Assembly: GCA_019637805.1 (NCBI GenBank)
Contig: JAHBVB010000002.1
Span: 451,981 to 515,980 of the forward strand
Direction: 5' to 3'
From: Anaerolineales bacterium
Lineage (GTDB): Bacteria; Chloroflexota; Anaerolineae; Anaerolineales; UBA11579
Length of the DNA stretch: 64,000 nt
The position numbers and the translations under genes are program-made. Positions 40,597-49,544 of the stretch are shown in pieces (position 1 is the stretch's first letter; every line of letters starts with the position of its first letter). The notes beneath the pieces were generated by a model, which worked only from the letters and a program-made list of their open reading frames with translations, made no database searches and was not told the DNA's origin.

Positions 40597-40619
40597 AACG
40601 AAAATTTCAGCAGGATCTA

Positions 40620-41906
40620 CTAGCTGGCTTTCAGGACGTGCTTTTGCGTTTTGAAAGCCAGTTCTTGTAAGCGGCCCAGCTCAAAATTCAGCAGCACTCC
40701 ACCGCGTTTGAGGATCTTGCCGCCCACCAGCACCGTGTCCACGTTGCTGGCGTCCATGGCCCAGGCCACCGCGCCAATCGGGTCATTCACCGGCATAACG
40801 TTGATGTGGTGCTCCTGCAGCAGGATGATGTCTGCCTGCTTGCCGGGGGTCAGGGTGCCTATCTGCGCCTCCAGCCCCAGGGCGCGCGCTCCGTTGATCG
40901 TGGCGTATTCGACCACGTCCCGGGTGGTGATGTGCCCGGGTGACAGGCGCATGGCCAGTTTCTTTTCAAAAGACATGGCGTGCTGCATGGCGATCACCGC
41001 GCGCATTTGAGAGAAGAGGTCGCCGCGGTTGGCAATTTCGGAATCGACGCCCAGGCTGGGTTGCAGCTTGGCGTCCAGGAACCTCTGGATCGTCGGCGCG
41101 CCGTAGCCGGCCAGCATTTCCGTATTGGCGCTGATCGCCACCGCGCCGCCGCTGTCTTTGATGAGGCGCAGTTCCTTGTCCGAGAGCGTATTGCCGTGCG
41201 CGTAGAGCACGTCCGGCCCAAGCAACTTGGCTTTCTGCAACGCGGCAAGCGGTTCCTTGTCTTTTGCGGCCATGCCCACTTGGGCGGAAATGCGGATGCC
41301 CAGCTGGCGGGCCATCCCCCAGTCGCTTTTGATCTGGTCTAATGAAGCCGTGTCCAGGTCGGCAGAGGCCACCGCAAAGCTGATCAGGTCCTGGTTGGAA
41401 TCCAATTGGTCGCTAGGCTGTTCGCCAGCTTTGAGCGATTTGGTGTTGAAGGCAAATACGGAGCGGATGCCGGAGTCCACCAGAGCCTGTAGGTCGGCGG
41501 CCATGTGTTCTTTGGAGCCGCCTACATCTGCATGGTTAAGCACGGTGGTGATGCCTGCATCAATGGCGCCTGCCGCGCTGGACAGGGTGCTGGCGAAGAC
41601 GTCTTCGGGTCGAAAGCTGGCAGCCAGCTGGCTGGCTGCCTTGGCGGCTGATCTGTCTTTGGCGAAGAACTGGCTGCCAGTGTTGCGCAGCACGCCCTTC
41701 CACATGTGGCGATGGCTGTCAATGAAACCGGGCATCACGATCATACCGGTGGCATCGATCACTTCTGCGCCAGGCGCAATCAAGTCCTGTGAAACCGCGG
41801 CGATCTTGGAACCCTCGATCAGCACATCACAACCCACCAAGTTACCAACCTGGGGGTCCAAGCTGAGCACCGTGCCGGACTTGATCAGCAATTTTCGATC
41901 TTCCAT
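40620..41906 (-). CDS. Amidohydrolase family protein with altered metal site
   Basis: This 428-residue protein starts at ATG 41906 (MEDRKLLIKSGTVLSLD), after AGAGG. It is of the cytosine/8-oxoguanine-deaminase type (COG0402). MPGFIDSHRH gives H65 and H67; VLYAHGNTLSD near 232 gives a further His; LGVDSE near 280 gives the late Asp. At the strand-5 metal position the expected His is Gln (ISAQVGMA, Q209), and the catalytic Glu of H-x-x-E is missing. Its paralogue fused to a permease at 46161 keeps that His. The gene is antiparallel to its neighbours and divergent from the importer. It may be a shifted-specificity or inactive copy. Confidence 0.78.
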   Translation of the reverse strand: MEDRKLLIKSGTVLSLDPQVGNLVGCDVLIEGSKIAAVSQDLIAPGAEVIDATGMIVMPGFIDSHRHMWKGVLRNTGSQFFAKDRSAAKAASQLAASFRPEDVFASTLSSAAGAIDAGITTVLNHADVGGSKEHMAADLQALVDSGIRSVFAFNTKSLKAGEQPSDQLDSNQDLISFAVASADLDTASLDQIKSDWGMARQLGIRISAQVGMAAKDKEPLAALQKAKLLGPDVLYAHGNTLSDKELRLIKDSGGAVAISANTEMLAGYGAPTIQRFLDAKLQPSLGVDSEIANRGDLFSQMRAVIAMQHAMSFEKKLAMRLSPGHITTRDVVEYATINGARALGLEAQIGTLTPGKQADIILLQEHHINVMPVNDPIGAVAWAMDASNVDTVLVGGKILKRGGVLLNFELGRLQELAFKTQKHVLKAS

Positions 41907-42079
41907 CAATACCTCTGCCCATGTGTTAAGAGTATTACTTATTGTAATAGATTTCCGCCAAGCGTTTAGTGCAATCAAACACTCTGGCGCAAAAAGCTCG
42001 GTTTGCGCCTGTTTTCACGAATAGAAGCATGGTCTTGTCAAGTCTTAGTGAACAACTTGGGATTTTTGTTTGATAGGAC

Positions 42080-42109
42080 TTGACTAAACTTTCAGTATGC
42101 GCTTACAAT
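42080..42109 (+). promoter_or_regulatory. Promoter of the RbsC-like importer operon
   Basis: TTGACT (42080-42085), 18 bases, TACAAT (42104-42109) reads toward the permease gene at 42186. GTCAAGTC (42037-42044) and its reverse complement GACTTGAC (42077-42084, overlapping -35) form an inverted pair 40 bases apart. TTGTTCA, the core of the XRE operator repeats, occurs on the minus strand at 42055-42049. The rest of 41907-42185 shows no gene. Confidence 0.5.
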
Positions 42110-42185
42110 GCAACATCTCCAGAAGCCAACTTCCCCAATGGTTATGCCAATGACTTTCCTTGAAGCAATGTGTTAAGGGTACACC

Positions 42186-43223
42186 TTGAGCACACGAACC
42201 GATCAAGCCTTTAGAGACTTTCTTACTTCGGTTGTCATCTCATCGCGTTATATCCCCGTGTGGATCGCGACCGTTCTTTTGCTTGTGTTGGCGTATTTTA
42301 TAGCTCCCGGCACTCTTTCCACCGTTTCGTTCACCGCTGTTCTTCCTCTTACTGCTTTTCTTGCCATTGTTAGCCTGGGCCAAATGCTGGTTGTGATGAC
42401 CGGCGGTATTGATCTATCCATCCCGGGCACCATGACTTTGGCCGCTTTCGTAACCGTGGGTGTCGCCGGCGGCTCCAGCGACAATATTTTGCCCGCGCTG
42501 GGCATGGCCTTGGGTGTTTCCGCCCTGATTGGCTTGGTGAACGGCTTCCTGGTGGGTGTCATTCGCCTGAACGCGCTGATCGTGACCCTGGCAGTCGGCC
42601 AGCTGGTGCGCGGCATTCTGCTGCGCTATGCCACCACGGTGGCGAATGAGGCCTCTGTGCCTGGCGCATTGTCACAATGGGCCATCCAGCAGGTGTTTGG
42701 CGCCGGCTGGATCTTTTGGATCGCCCTGATCACCGTGGTGATTGTAAGCCTGGTGCTAAGCAACACCGGCATCGGCCGTCGCTTCCGCGCCGTGGGCGCC
42801 AACCAAGTGGCGGCCCGCATTTCCGGCTTGCGTGTGACCAGCTATGTGGTCATGGCTTATGTGGTGGCCGCCGTGCTGTATGGCCTGGCCGGCTTCCTGG
42901 CCGCCGCTTTCATCCGCAGCCCAACCCAGGGCCTGGGGTCGCCCTACCTGCTGGGACCGATTGCGGCCGTCGTGATTGGCGGCGCTTCGCTCAGCGGCGG
43001 CCTGGCCAGCGTGGCTTCCACGGCCATGGCGGCCTTTTTCCTGACGGTGCTGAGCCAGATGCTGCGAGTTTTGGGCCTCTCCACCGACTTGCAATTCGTG
43101 GTGTTTGGCCTGGCGATCATTGGCGGCATGGCTGTCTCGGGTGATCGTATTGTAGACATGGTCGAGTTCTTATTCCAGAAACGTTTCAGCAAAAATTCAG
43201 AAGAAAGCCACTTAGCCACATGA
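42186..43223 (+). CDS. ABC transporter permease, RbsC/BPD_transp_2 type
   Basis: This 345-residue protein starts at TTG 42186 (MSTRTDQAF). It has about ten helices and the family markers MLVVMTGGIDLSIPG near residue 70 and NALIVTLAVGQLVRG near 130. The coupling loop is GRRFRAVGANQVAARISG near 200, followed by LGPIAAVVIGGASLSGG near 260. It is one of two permeases of a CUT2-like importer for sugars or nucleoside-like compounds. The partner permease is fused to an amidohydrolase. Confidence 0.88.
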   Translation: MSTRTDQAFRDFLTSVVISSRYIPVWIATVLLLVLAYFIAPGTLSTVSFTAVLPLTAFLAIVSLGQMLVVMTGGIDLSIPGTMTLAAFVTVGVAGGSSDNILPALGMALGVSALIGLVNGFLVGVIRLNALIVTLAVGQLVRGILLRYATTVANEASVPGALSQWAIQQVFGAGWIFWIALITVVIVSLVLSNTGIGRRFRAVGANQVAARISGLRVTSYVVMAYVVAAVLYGLAGFLAAAFIRSPTQGLGSPYLLGPIAAVVIGGASLSGGLASVASTAMAAFFLTVLSQMLRVLGLSTDLQFVVFGLAIIGGMAVSGDRIVDMVEFLFQKRFSKNSEESHLAT

Positions 43224-43310
43224 AGGAGGTCAGATGGGACAAACGGTCAATCAACATAAGTTGCAGGCCGTCTAGTTCGTAACCCGCTAGCTAAAAGGAG
43301 AAGATTGATT

Positions 43311-44570
43311 ATGAAACAGGTAGACATGAAGAAATTTGCCATTCTCATTGCTTTGTTTGCAATGGTCTTGGCAGCTTGCGCTGGGACCCCAACCTCTGCG
43401 CCGGCAGCTTCTGGAGAGGACACTGCTCCGGCGGCCGGAGATGAGAGCGTTCCGGCTGGTCGCTCGAGCGAAACCTTTGACGCCGACCCTGAGGTCTTGA
43501 TGAAGACCATGGGTGTCTCTGACGCGTCTGAGGTCAATGAGGTCGTGCTGGCCGCCATGTACCGCGCCGGCCTCCCCGTCAGCGATGAGATGGCCGAACT
43601 GGCCTTGAAGTGTTGGCGTGAGAAGGAATGCGACACCGGTACAGGTGGTGATGTGACCGTGGCTCTGGCTGATGGCTTTGGCGAGAACCTGTGGCGCGAA
43701 GTGACCCACATGGAAATGGTCTTGCAGGCTCTGACCTATCCTGAGATTGGCCGCATCATTTACACCACGGCTATGTTCGACACCCAGCAGGCGATTGCCG
43801 ATATCCGCGGCCTGATCGCTCAGGATGTTGACATCATCGTGGGCTTCCCGGATGCGGGCGATGCCCTGATCCCGGTGGTGCGTGAGGCCACTGAGGCTGG
43901 TGTCCTGTATGTGACCCACTCCTATGGTGTGCTGGGTGACGGCAGTGATTACCTGACCTCGGTGTCTGAAGACGTCTGCTTGCTGGGCCAGGAGTTTGCT
44001 CGCATCCTGAACGAGGAAGTGGGCACCGGTAAGGTCGCCTTCCTGGGTGGCACGCCGGGCAATCCACTGTCTGCTTACTGGCAGGGCTGCGAAGAGCCCG
44101 CCTTGGGCGAGGGCATTGAGCTGGTTGGCGCCGCCGACACCTTCTGGACCCGTGAGGGCTCCTTTGATGCGATGTCCGGCTTCCTCAGCGCTCATCCTGA
44201 TCTGGCTGGTGTAAGCTACGAAGCCGCTGGCTCCTTCATGGGTGGCCTGAGCGCTTACGAAGCGGCTGGCCTGCCGGTAGACCTGGTGTTGACCCTGCGC
44301 ACGGACGAGACTGTCCTGTTCTGCGAATGGATCGACATGGGCAAACCCGATAACTTCAAGATCTACTTTGGTTCGGGTGGCAACTACCAGTCCCGCATCG
44401 CCCTGACGGCTGCCATGATGCACTTGAACGGCTATGAAATTCCGTCCAGCATTGTGATCCCGCCGTACATGCAGCAGGTCAACGAGAGCCACTGCTATCG
44501 CGATCTGCCGGATGATGCCTCGATCTCCTCGATGGTGCCGCATGATGTCGTGCGGGCCATGTACCCCTAA
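43311..44570 (+). CDS. ABC transporter substrate-binding lipoprotein (Peripla_BP_4 type)
   Basis: This 419-residue lipoprotein has signal MKQVDMKKFAILIALFAMVL, lipobox L-A-A-C with Cys23, then an Ala/Pro-rich linker. The periplasmic-binding fold covers about residues 110-400. VTVALADGFGENLWREVTHM starts lobe one, DIIVGFPDAGDALIPVV and GKVAFLGGTPGNPLSAYWQG belong to the hinge region, and VSYEAAGSFMGGLSAYEAAG follows. The about 85-residue segment between linker and fold is unusual. ATG 43311 lies behind AAAAGGAG; an upstream TTG or ATG 43326 is possible. It feeds the adjacent permeases and ATPase. Confidence 0.85.
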   Translation: MKQVDMKKFAILIALFAMVLAACAGTPTSAPAASGEDTAPAAGDESVPAGRSSETFDADPEVLMKTMGVSDASEVNEVVLAAMYRAGLPVSDEMAELALKCWREKECDTGTGGDVTVALADGFGENLWREVTHMEMVLQALTYPEIGRIIYTTAMFDTQQAIADIRGLIAQDVDIIVGFPDAGDALIPVVREATEAGVLYVTHSYGVLGDGSDYLTSVSEDVCLLGQEFARILNEEVGTGKVAFLGGTPGNPLSAYWQGCEEPALGEGIELVGAADTFWTREGSFDAMSGFLSAHPDLAGVSYEAAGSFMGGLSAYEAAGLPVDLVLTLRTDETVLFCEWIDMGKPDNFKIYFGSGGNYQSRIALTAAMMHLNGYEIPSSIVIPPYMQQVNESHCYRDLPDDASISSMVPHDVVRAMYP

Positions 44571-44594
44571 CCACTAACAGGAACCGCTAAGTTA

Positions 44595-46160
44595 GTGGCA
44601 AAGAAGAATCAGAACCCCAGCAGCGAGAGCCTCGCGCTCTCGCTGCTGGGAGTTTCTAAACGGTATGGCACCGTCCAGGCTCTGCAAAATGTGAGCCTGG
44701 AATGCCGCCCCGGTGAGATCCACGCAGTGGTGGGTGAGAACGGGTGCGGCAAATCGACATTGCTGGGCATTGCCAGCGGCTTTGTCGAACTGGACGAAGG
44801 CACTGTCCACATCATGGGCAAACCGCTGACGACCGATTCGCCGGCCAAGGCGCGTGAACTTGGCCTGGGCATGGCCTACCAAGAGATCTCTCAGGTGGCC
44901 ATGATGACCGTGGCCGAAAATCTGTATATGGCTGCTTCCAAGAAGCAGCGTCCTTTTTATTGGAAACTCAAAGATTGGGCAATCCAGATCCTGGCCAAGT
45001 TTGAACTGGATGACCTGTTTGCCGAAGCGCCAGTCTGGAGCCTGGCGCTGGCCGAGCGGCAACTGCTCGAGGTGACCAAAGCTCTGCTTTCCGAACCCAA
45101 GGTCTTATTGTTGGATGAACCCACCACGGCTATGGGCCCGGCTGAGGTGGAATGGCTGCACCGTACCATCAAGGAGCACGCGCAACGCGGGGTGTGTGTG
45201 GTGTATGTTAGCCATCGCTTGCCGGAAGTGTTGGAAGTGGCCGACCGGGTGACTGTACTGCGCGACGGTCGCACGCAGGGCACCTATGATGCCCGCAAGG
45301 TCAGCGAGGCCGAACTGGTCGAGTTGATGATTGGCCGGCCGCTGGACTCCGCCTTCCCGCCGCGTATTGAGATCGGCGAAGAGACCGATGTCGTCCTTTC
45401 GGTCACGGATCTGCATGGGGAATTCTTTGGCCCGCTGAGCTTCACGGCCAGGAAGGGCGAGATCATTGGCATTGCTGGCGTGGAGGGCAACGGGCAGGGC
45501 GACCTGTTTTGGACGCTGTCCGGCGCCATCCCGCCCAAGGGCGGCATTGTTCAGGTAGACGAAAAGCACGTCAATCTGACTTCGCCCACCGGAGCGCTGC
45601 GCTCCGGCATTATGCTGCTGGCCGGCGACCGCAAACGGGATGCACTCTTCCTGGTGTTGGGTGTTACCAGCAATGCTTCCATTCAAGTATTGGACAAATT
45701 TAGCCGGGCGGGCTGGCTGCTTCCGGGCTTGGAACGAAAACTGGTCTCTGAAATGACCCAGCAACTCAAACTGCGCTCTCCATCGCTGGAGCAGCCGGTG
45801 AGTTTTCTGTCTGGCGGCAACCAGCAGAAAGTGGTCATGACGCGCCCCTTCCTGTTCGAGAACGTGCGCGTGATTCTGACCGATGAACCGACCCAGGGCG
45901 TCGATGTGGCTTCGCGGTTTGACATCTACGAAGCCTTGCATACCAAGGCTTCGCAGGGCACGGCAATCATCATCAAATCCAGCGACCCCATCGAACTTTC
46001 CAGCCTGTGCAATCGCGTACTGGTCATCTCGCGCGGGCAGATCGTGCACGATCTGCCCCAGGAACATCTCAGCGAGCGCACCATCATCGAAGCCATGGTG
46101 GGCGGAGCGAAAGTAGGCAATGTGGAAGACCAATTTACGATCAGCGGAAGAGAGGATTAG
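44595..46160 (+). CDS. ABC transporter ATPase with two nucleotide-binding domains (RbsA/MglA type)
   Basis: This 521-residue ATPase starts at GTG 44595. Domain one has Walker A GENGCGKSTLL near residue 48, a degenerate signature SLALAERQLLEV near 150 and Walker B LLLDEPTTAMGP near 172. Domain two has a degenerate Walker A (GVEGNGQGDLFWTLSG near 298), but the signature LSGGNQQKVVMTRPF near 408 and DEPTQGVD near 432 are intact. Such asymmetry is normal for the family. The next gene begins right after its stop. Confidence 0.9.
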   Translation: MAKKNQNPSSESLALSLLGVSKRYGTVQALQNVSLECRPGEIHAVVGENGCGKSTLLGIASGFVELDEGTVHIMGKPLTTDSPAKARELGLGMAYQEISQVAMMTVAENLYMAASKKQRPFYWKLKDWAIQILAKFELDDLFAEAPVWSLALAERQLLEVTKALLSEPKVLLLDEPTTAMGPAEVEWLHRTIKEHAQRGVCVVYVSHRLPEVLEVADRVTVLRDGRTQGTYDARKVSEAELVELMIGRPLDSAFPPRIEIGEETDVVLSVTDLHGEFFGPLSFTARKGEIIGIAGVEGNGQGDLFWTLSGAIPPKGGIVQVDEKHVNLTSPTGALRSGIMLLAGDRKRDALFLVLGVTSNASIQVLDKFSRAGWLLPGLERKLVSEMTQQLKLRSPSLEQPVSFLSGGNQQKVVMTRPFLFENVRVILTDEPTQGVDVASRFDIYEALHTKASQGTAIIIKSSDPIELSSLCNRVLVISRGQIVHDLPQEHLSERTIIEAMVGGAKVGNVEDQFTISGRED

Positions 46161-48617
46161 TTGAACCGGAACAAGGAACGCCTCAAGAAAGCCGCTATCC
46201 GCATCAGGGAGTGGTATCCCCTGATGCTGATGATCTTGCTGATCTATGGTTTGGGCGCCTATTCCGGCTCTCAGTCCAGCGCTTTCCTATCCGAATACAA
46301 CCTCAACAATCTATTGCAGGCGACCCTACCGTTGGCGCTTGTGGCCATGGCCCAGGTCAACGCCATGCTGGTTGGCTACCTGGATATTTCGGTCGGCGCC
46401 ATCATGGCCTTCTGCATTGTGGTGTTGTCCTTTATCGCCACCAACAACGCCACACCTGAGATGGTCTTGCTGGCCTTCGTGCTGGTGCTGCTGATCGGCG
46501 GCGGGGTGGGCTTGTTCAACGCTTTCCTGGTGCGCGGCGTCAAACTGCCGCCCATCATCGCAACCCTGGCCACGCTCAGCATTCTGGACGGCGTCTCGCT
46601 GGTGCTGCGCCCGGTGGCTGGCGGCCAGATCAACTTCGACGCGCTGAGTATCTTCAAGGCCAAGGTCGGCTGGGTGCCGACGGCTTTCATCGTCACGCTG
46701 GTCGTGGCGATCCTGTGGGATATTTGGCTGCGCCGTTCGGCAGGCGGCCTGCGCCTGCGAGCCACCGGTCGTGATGTGCGCGCCGCTCGCCGCCTGGGCA
46801 TCAAGACCAAATTCATCCAGGTGCGTGCTCTGGTGCTCTCTGGCCTGATGGCGGCCGTGGCGTCCTACTTTCTGGCGGTGCAAGTGGGCGTGGGCGACCC
46901 ACGTTCCGGCACCAACTTCGCGCTGATCAGCATCGCTGCCGCGGCCCTGGGCGGTACCAGCCTGATGGGCGGCCTGGGGCACTTCACCGGCGCGTTGGCG
47001 GTCAGCCTGTTTCTCTCGCTGATCAGCAATATGTTCTCGCTGCGCATCATCACCGCCACCTGGATCAACGACCCGATCGTGATGGGCGCCCTGACCATCT
47101 TCGGCCTCATCCTGTACCAGGTGGAAGACCTGCGCCTGCTGATCAAAGAGAACTGGAAGAAGCTGCGCCGTGTCTTTACCGCCACGCGTGAGCGGCGCAA
47201 GGACTACGCCGTGGCTAACGTATTCCTCAACGGCCACAGCGGCAACGGGGTGGTTGCGCCGGTGCCAGAAGACCAGCGTGTGCTGATCAAGGGCGGCACG
47301 GTGCTGACGCTGGATGCCAAGCTCGGCGACTTCCAGAAGGGCGATATCCTGATCGAAGGCAAGAAGATCGTCAAAGTGGCGGCCAATATCACCTCTGGCG
47401 GCGCCCAAGTGATCGACGCCAGCAACATGATCGTGATGCCCGGCTTTGTGGACACCCACCGCCACATTTGGGAGGGCCTGCTGCGCAACATCGGCACCGA
47501 TGTGCCGCTGGAGGGCCGCAACAGCTACATCCGCTTCGTGCTCGGCCGCCTGGGCCGCGCTTATCGTCCCCAAGATGTGTACGCCGGCAACATCGTCAGC
47601 GCTTTCGGCGCCATCGACGCTGGCATTACTACCCTGCTGGATTGGTCGCATATCCAGGCCTCGCCGGAGCACACGGATGCGGTCATCCAGGCGATCAAAG
47701 ATTCCAATATGCGCGTCGTGTTCGCTTATGGCTTCCCCTGGTGGGGCAAGTACGAACCCAAGCAGCCGGGCTGGTTTGTACGCGCGGCGCGCATGCACTT
47801 CACCAGCAAGGACCAGCTGCTGACCTATGCGCTGGCCGCGGCCGGCCCCGAGTTCACCGAATTCGAGGTCACCCGCGCCCACTGGAACATGGCCCGTTCG
47901 GTGGATGCACGCCTGACCGCCCACGTGGGCGTAGGCACCTTTGGCCAGCGCCGCAAGGTGGAGGAGTTCGGCCGCAAGGGGCCGGAACTGATGGGCCCGG
48001 ACACCACCTACATCCACTGCACGACCTTGAATGACACCGAGATCCAAATGATCGTCGACTCCGGCGGCACCGTCTCCCTGGCTGCCCCGGTGGAGATGAT
48101 GATGGGCCACGGCATGCCGCCGACCCAGAAGTTCCTGGACCGCGGTTTGAAACCCGCCCTCAGCGTGGACGTCGAGACCAACGTGCCTGGGGACATGTTT
48201 ACCCAAATGCGCACCATGCTCTCCCTGCAGCACAGCCTGATCCATGAACGTATCCTGGCAGGCGAGTCCAAGGTGCCCAAGCTGATCAGTGAGAAGGACG
48301 TGATCGAATATGCCACCATTGAAGGCGCCAAGGCCAATGGCTTGGACCACAAGGTGGGCACGTTAACGCCCGGCAAGGAAGCCGACATTATTTTGCTGCG
48401 CACAGACCAGGTCAATGTCACCCCGCTGAATGATCCCTATGCAGCCGTGGTGTGGGGTATGGACACCAAAAATGTGGACACGGTGATGGTGGCGGGCAAA
48501 GTGTTGAAGAACAGCGGCCGATTGGTGAATGTGGACCTGAATGCCGTGCGCAACATGGTCTACGATGCGCGTGATCACGTGATCAAGAAGGCGCGCTTCA
48601 GGCTGCCTACTATCTAA
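46161..48617 (+). CDS. ABC permease fused to amidohydrolase
   Basis: This 818-residue single reading frame starts at TTG 46161. Residues about 20-325 form an RbsC-type permease (VNAMLVGYLDISVGAIMAF near 75; LPPIIATLATLSILDGVSL near 130; RLGIKTKFIQVRALVLSG near 215; AAALGGTSLMGGLGHFTG near 260). A charged linker (about 326-372, ENWKKLRRVFTATRERR) leads to an amidohydrolase (374-818). Its metal site has MPGFVDTHRH (H433, H435), LTAHVGVGTF, TYIHCTTLND and LSVDVET. The H-x-x-E glutamate is missing. No stop or obvious internal ribosome site separates the two parts. The standalone paralogue is at 40620. The order suggests hydrolysis of the imported substrate at the inner face of the channel. Confidence 0.85.
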   Translation: MNRNKERLKKAAIRIREWYPLMLMILLIYGLGAYSGSQSSAFLSEYNLNNLLQATLPLALVAMAQVNAMLVGYLDISVGAIMAFCIVVLSFIATNNATPEMVLLAFVLVLLIGGGVGLFNAFLVRGVKLPPIIATLATLSILDGVSLVLRPVAGGQINFDALSIFKAKVGWVPTAFIVTLVVAILWDIWLRRSAGGLRLRATGRDVRAARRLGIKTKFIQVRALVLSGLMAAVASYFLAVQVGVGDPRSGTNFALISIAAAALGGTSLMGGLGHFTGALAVSLFLSLISNMFSLRIITATWINDPIVMGALTIFGLILYQVEDLRLLIKENWKKLRRVFTATRERRKDYAVANVFLNGHSGNGVVAPVPEDQRVLIKGGTVLTLDAKLGDFQKGDILIEGKKIVKVAANITSGGAQVIDASNMIVMPGFVDTHRHIWEGLLRNIGTDVPLEGRNSYIRFVLGRLGRAYRPQDVYAGNIVSAFGAIDAGITTLLDWSHIQASPEHTDAVIQAIKDSNMRVVFAYGFPWWGKYEPKQPGWFVRAARMHFTSKDQLLTYALAAAGPEFTEFEVTRAHWNMARSVDARLTAHVGVGTFGQRRKVEEFGRKGPELMGPDTTYIHCTTLNDTEIQMIVDSGGTVSLAAPVEMMMGHGMPPTQKFLDRGLKPALSVDVETNVPGDMFTQMRTMLSLQHSLIHERILAGESKVPKLISEKDVIEYATIEGAKANGLDHKVGTLTPGKEADIILLRTDQVNVTPLNDPYAAVVWGMDTKNVDTVMVAGKVLKNSGRLVNVDLNAVRNMVYDARDHVIKKARFRLPTI

Positions 48618-48626
48618 GGAGATAAG

Positions 48627-49526
48627 ATGCAAGCGAGGTTTTTGGTCCGCACCGCCGACCAGGCAGATTTTGTCTTGCCCAAGGAGTTTGAAGGCATCAG
48701 CCAAGGCTTCAGCCGCTGGTCGATCGTGAATGGCGAGTCCGGTTCTGTGCACCAGGAGTTCAACATTTGCGAACTGGAGCCCGGTGGCTCGATCGACACC
48801 CACTTGCACACTTTCGAAGAGAGCGTGTATGTGCTGGAAGGGGAACTGATCTGCGAGACCGGCGACGGCGCCTTTGCGCTGGGGCCGGGTGATTACGGCG
48901 TCATCCATATGGCGGCGGCCCATGGGTACCGCAACCGCAGCGATGCGAAAGTGCGCTGGGTAGAAATGCTGGCCCCGCAGCCGCGTCTGTGGAAAGAAGG
49001 CGACGTTTTCCCCATTCAGGCGGCCATCGCTCAAACCGGCGAGCCGATCAAAGTGGACCCGCGTGACCCACGCACGCGCTTTTTTGGCAACATCACCGCC
49101 CAGCACATGGACCCCAGCAAGCAGTCGCAGGAGCTGCTGGCGGTCTCCGGCAGCATGCGCACGGCGCTGCTGGTGTACACCGGCATCAGCGTCAAGATGA
49201 TGGTGGACAGCGACCTGGGCGCTTATTTGCATACCATGTTTATGGTCAAATACATCCCAGGCGGCGGCGCCGGCAGCCATGACCATCCCTTCGAAGAGAC
49301 CTACATGATCCTGGATGGCGAAGTAGAAGCCTGGTTCGACAATCAAACTTTCACGCTTAAGCCGGGCGACGTGGCCTGGGCGGGAGTGGGCTGCGTGCAC
49401 GGCTTCAAGAACAAGACGGATACCACGGTACAGTGGCTGGAAACCTCTGCGCCGCAGTCGCCCGCGCGCTATGCGTATCGCTTTGGGCGTGACTGGGATT
49501 ATTTTGAAGACAAGATCAGTAAGTAA
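48627..49526 (+). CDS. Bicupin protein, paralogue of the 33986 gene
   Basis: This 299-residue protein has two cupin domains. The first has DTHLHTFEESVYVLEG and GPGDYGVIHMAAAHGYRN. The second has GSHDHPFEETYMILDG and KPGDVAWAGVGCVHGFKN. It aligns with the 33986 bicupin over its whole length, including MLAPQPR versus MQAPQPR between the domains, so they are paralogues. It begins nine bases after the fusion gene, with AAGGAG as ribosome site, and is presumably the next step after transport and hydrolysis. An aminohydrolase or isomerase is possible. Confidence 0.72.
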   Translation: MQARFLVRTADQADFVLPKEFEGISQGFSRWSIVNGESGSVHQEFNICELEPGGSIDTHLHTFEESVYVLEGELICETGDGAFALGPGDYGVIHMAAAHGYRNRSDAKVRWVEMLAPQPRLWKEGDVFPIQAAIAQTGEPIKVDPRDPRTRFFGNITAQHMDPSKQSQELLAVSGSMRTALLVYTGISVKMMVDSDLGAYLHTMFMVKYIPGGGAGSHDHPFEETYMILDGEVEAWFDNQTFTLKPGDVAWAGVGCVHGFKNKTDTTVQWLETSAPQSPARYAYRFGRDWDYFEDKISK

Positions 49527-49544
49527 CCGGACGGGAGTGGACTA

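Noticed and set aside
46326-48350. A 674-codon open frame on the minus strand opposite the permease-amidohydrolase fusion
   Set aside because: Rich in His, Gln and Asp with no recognisable motif, and antisense to two conserved domains. It is a codon-bias shadow.
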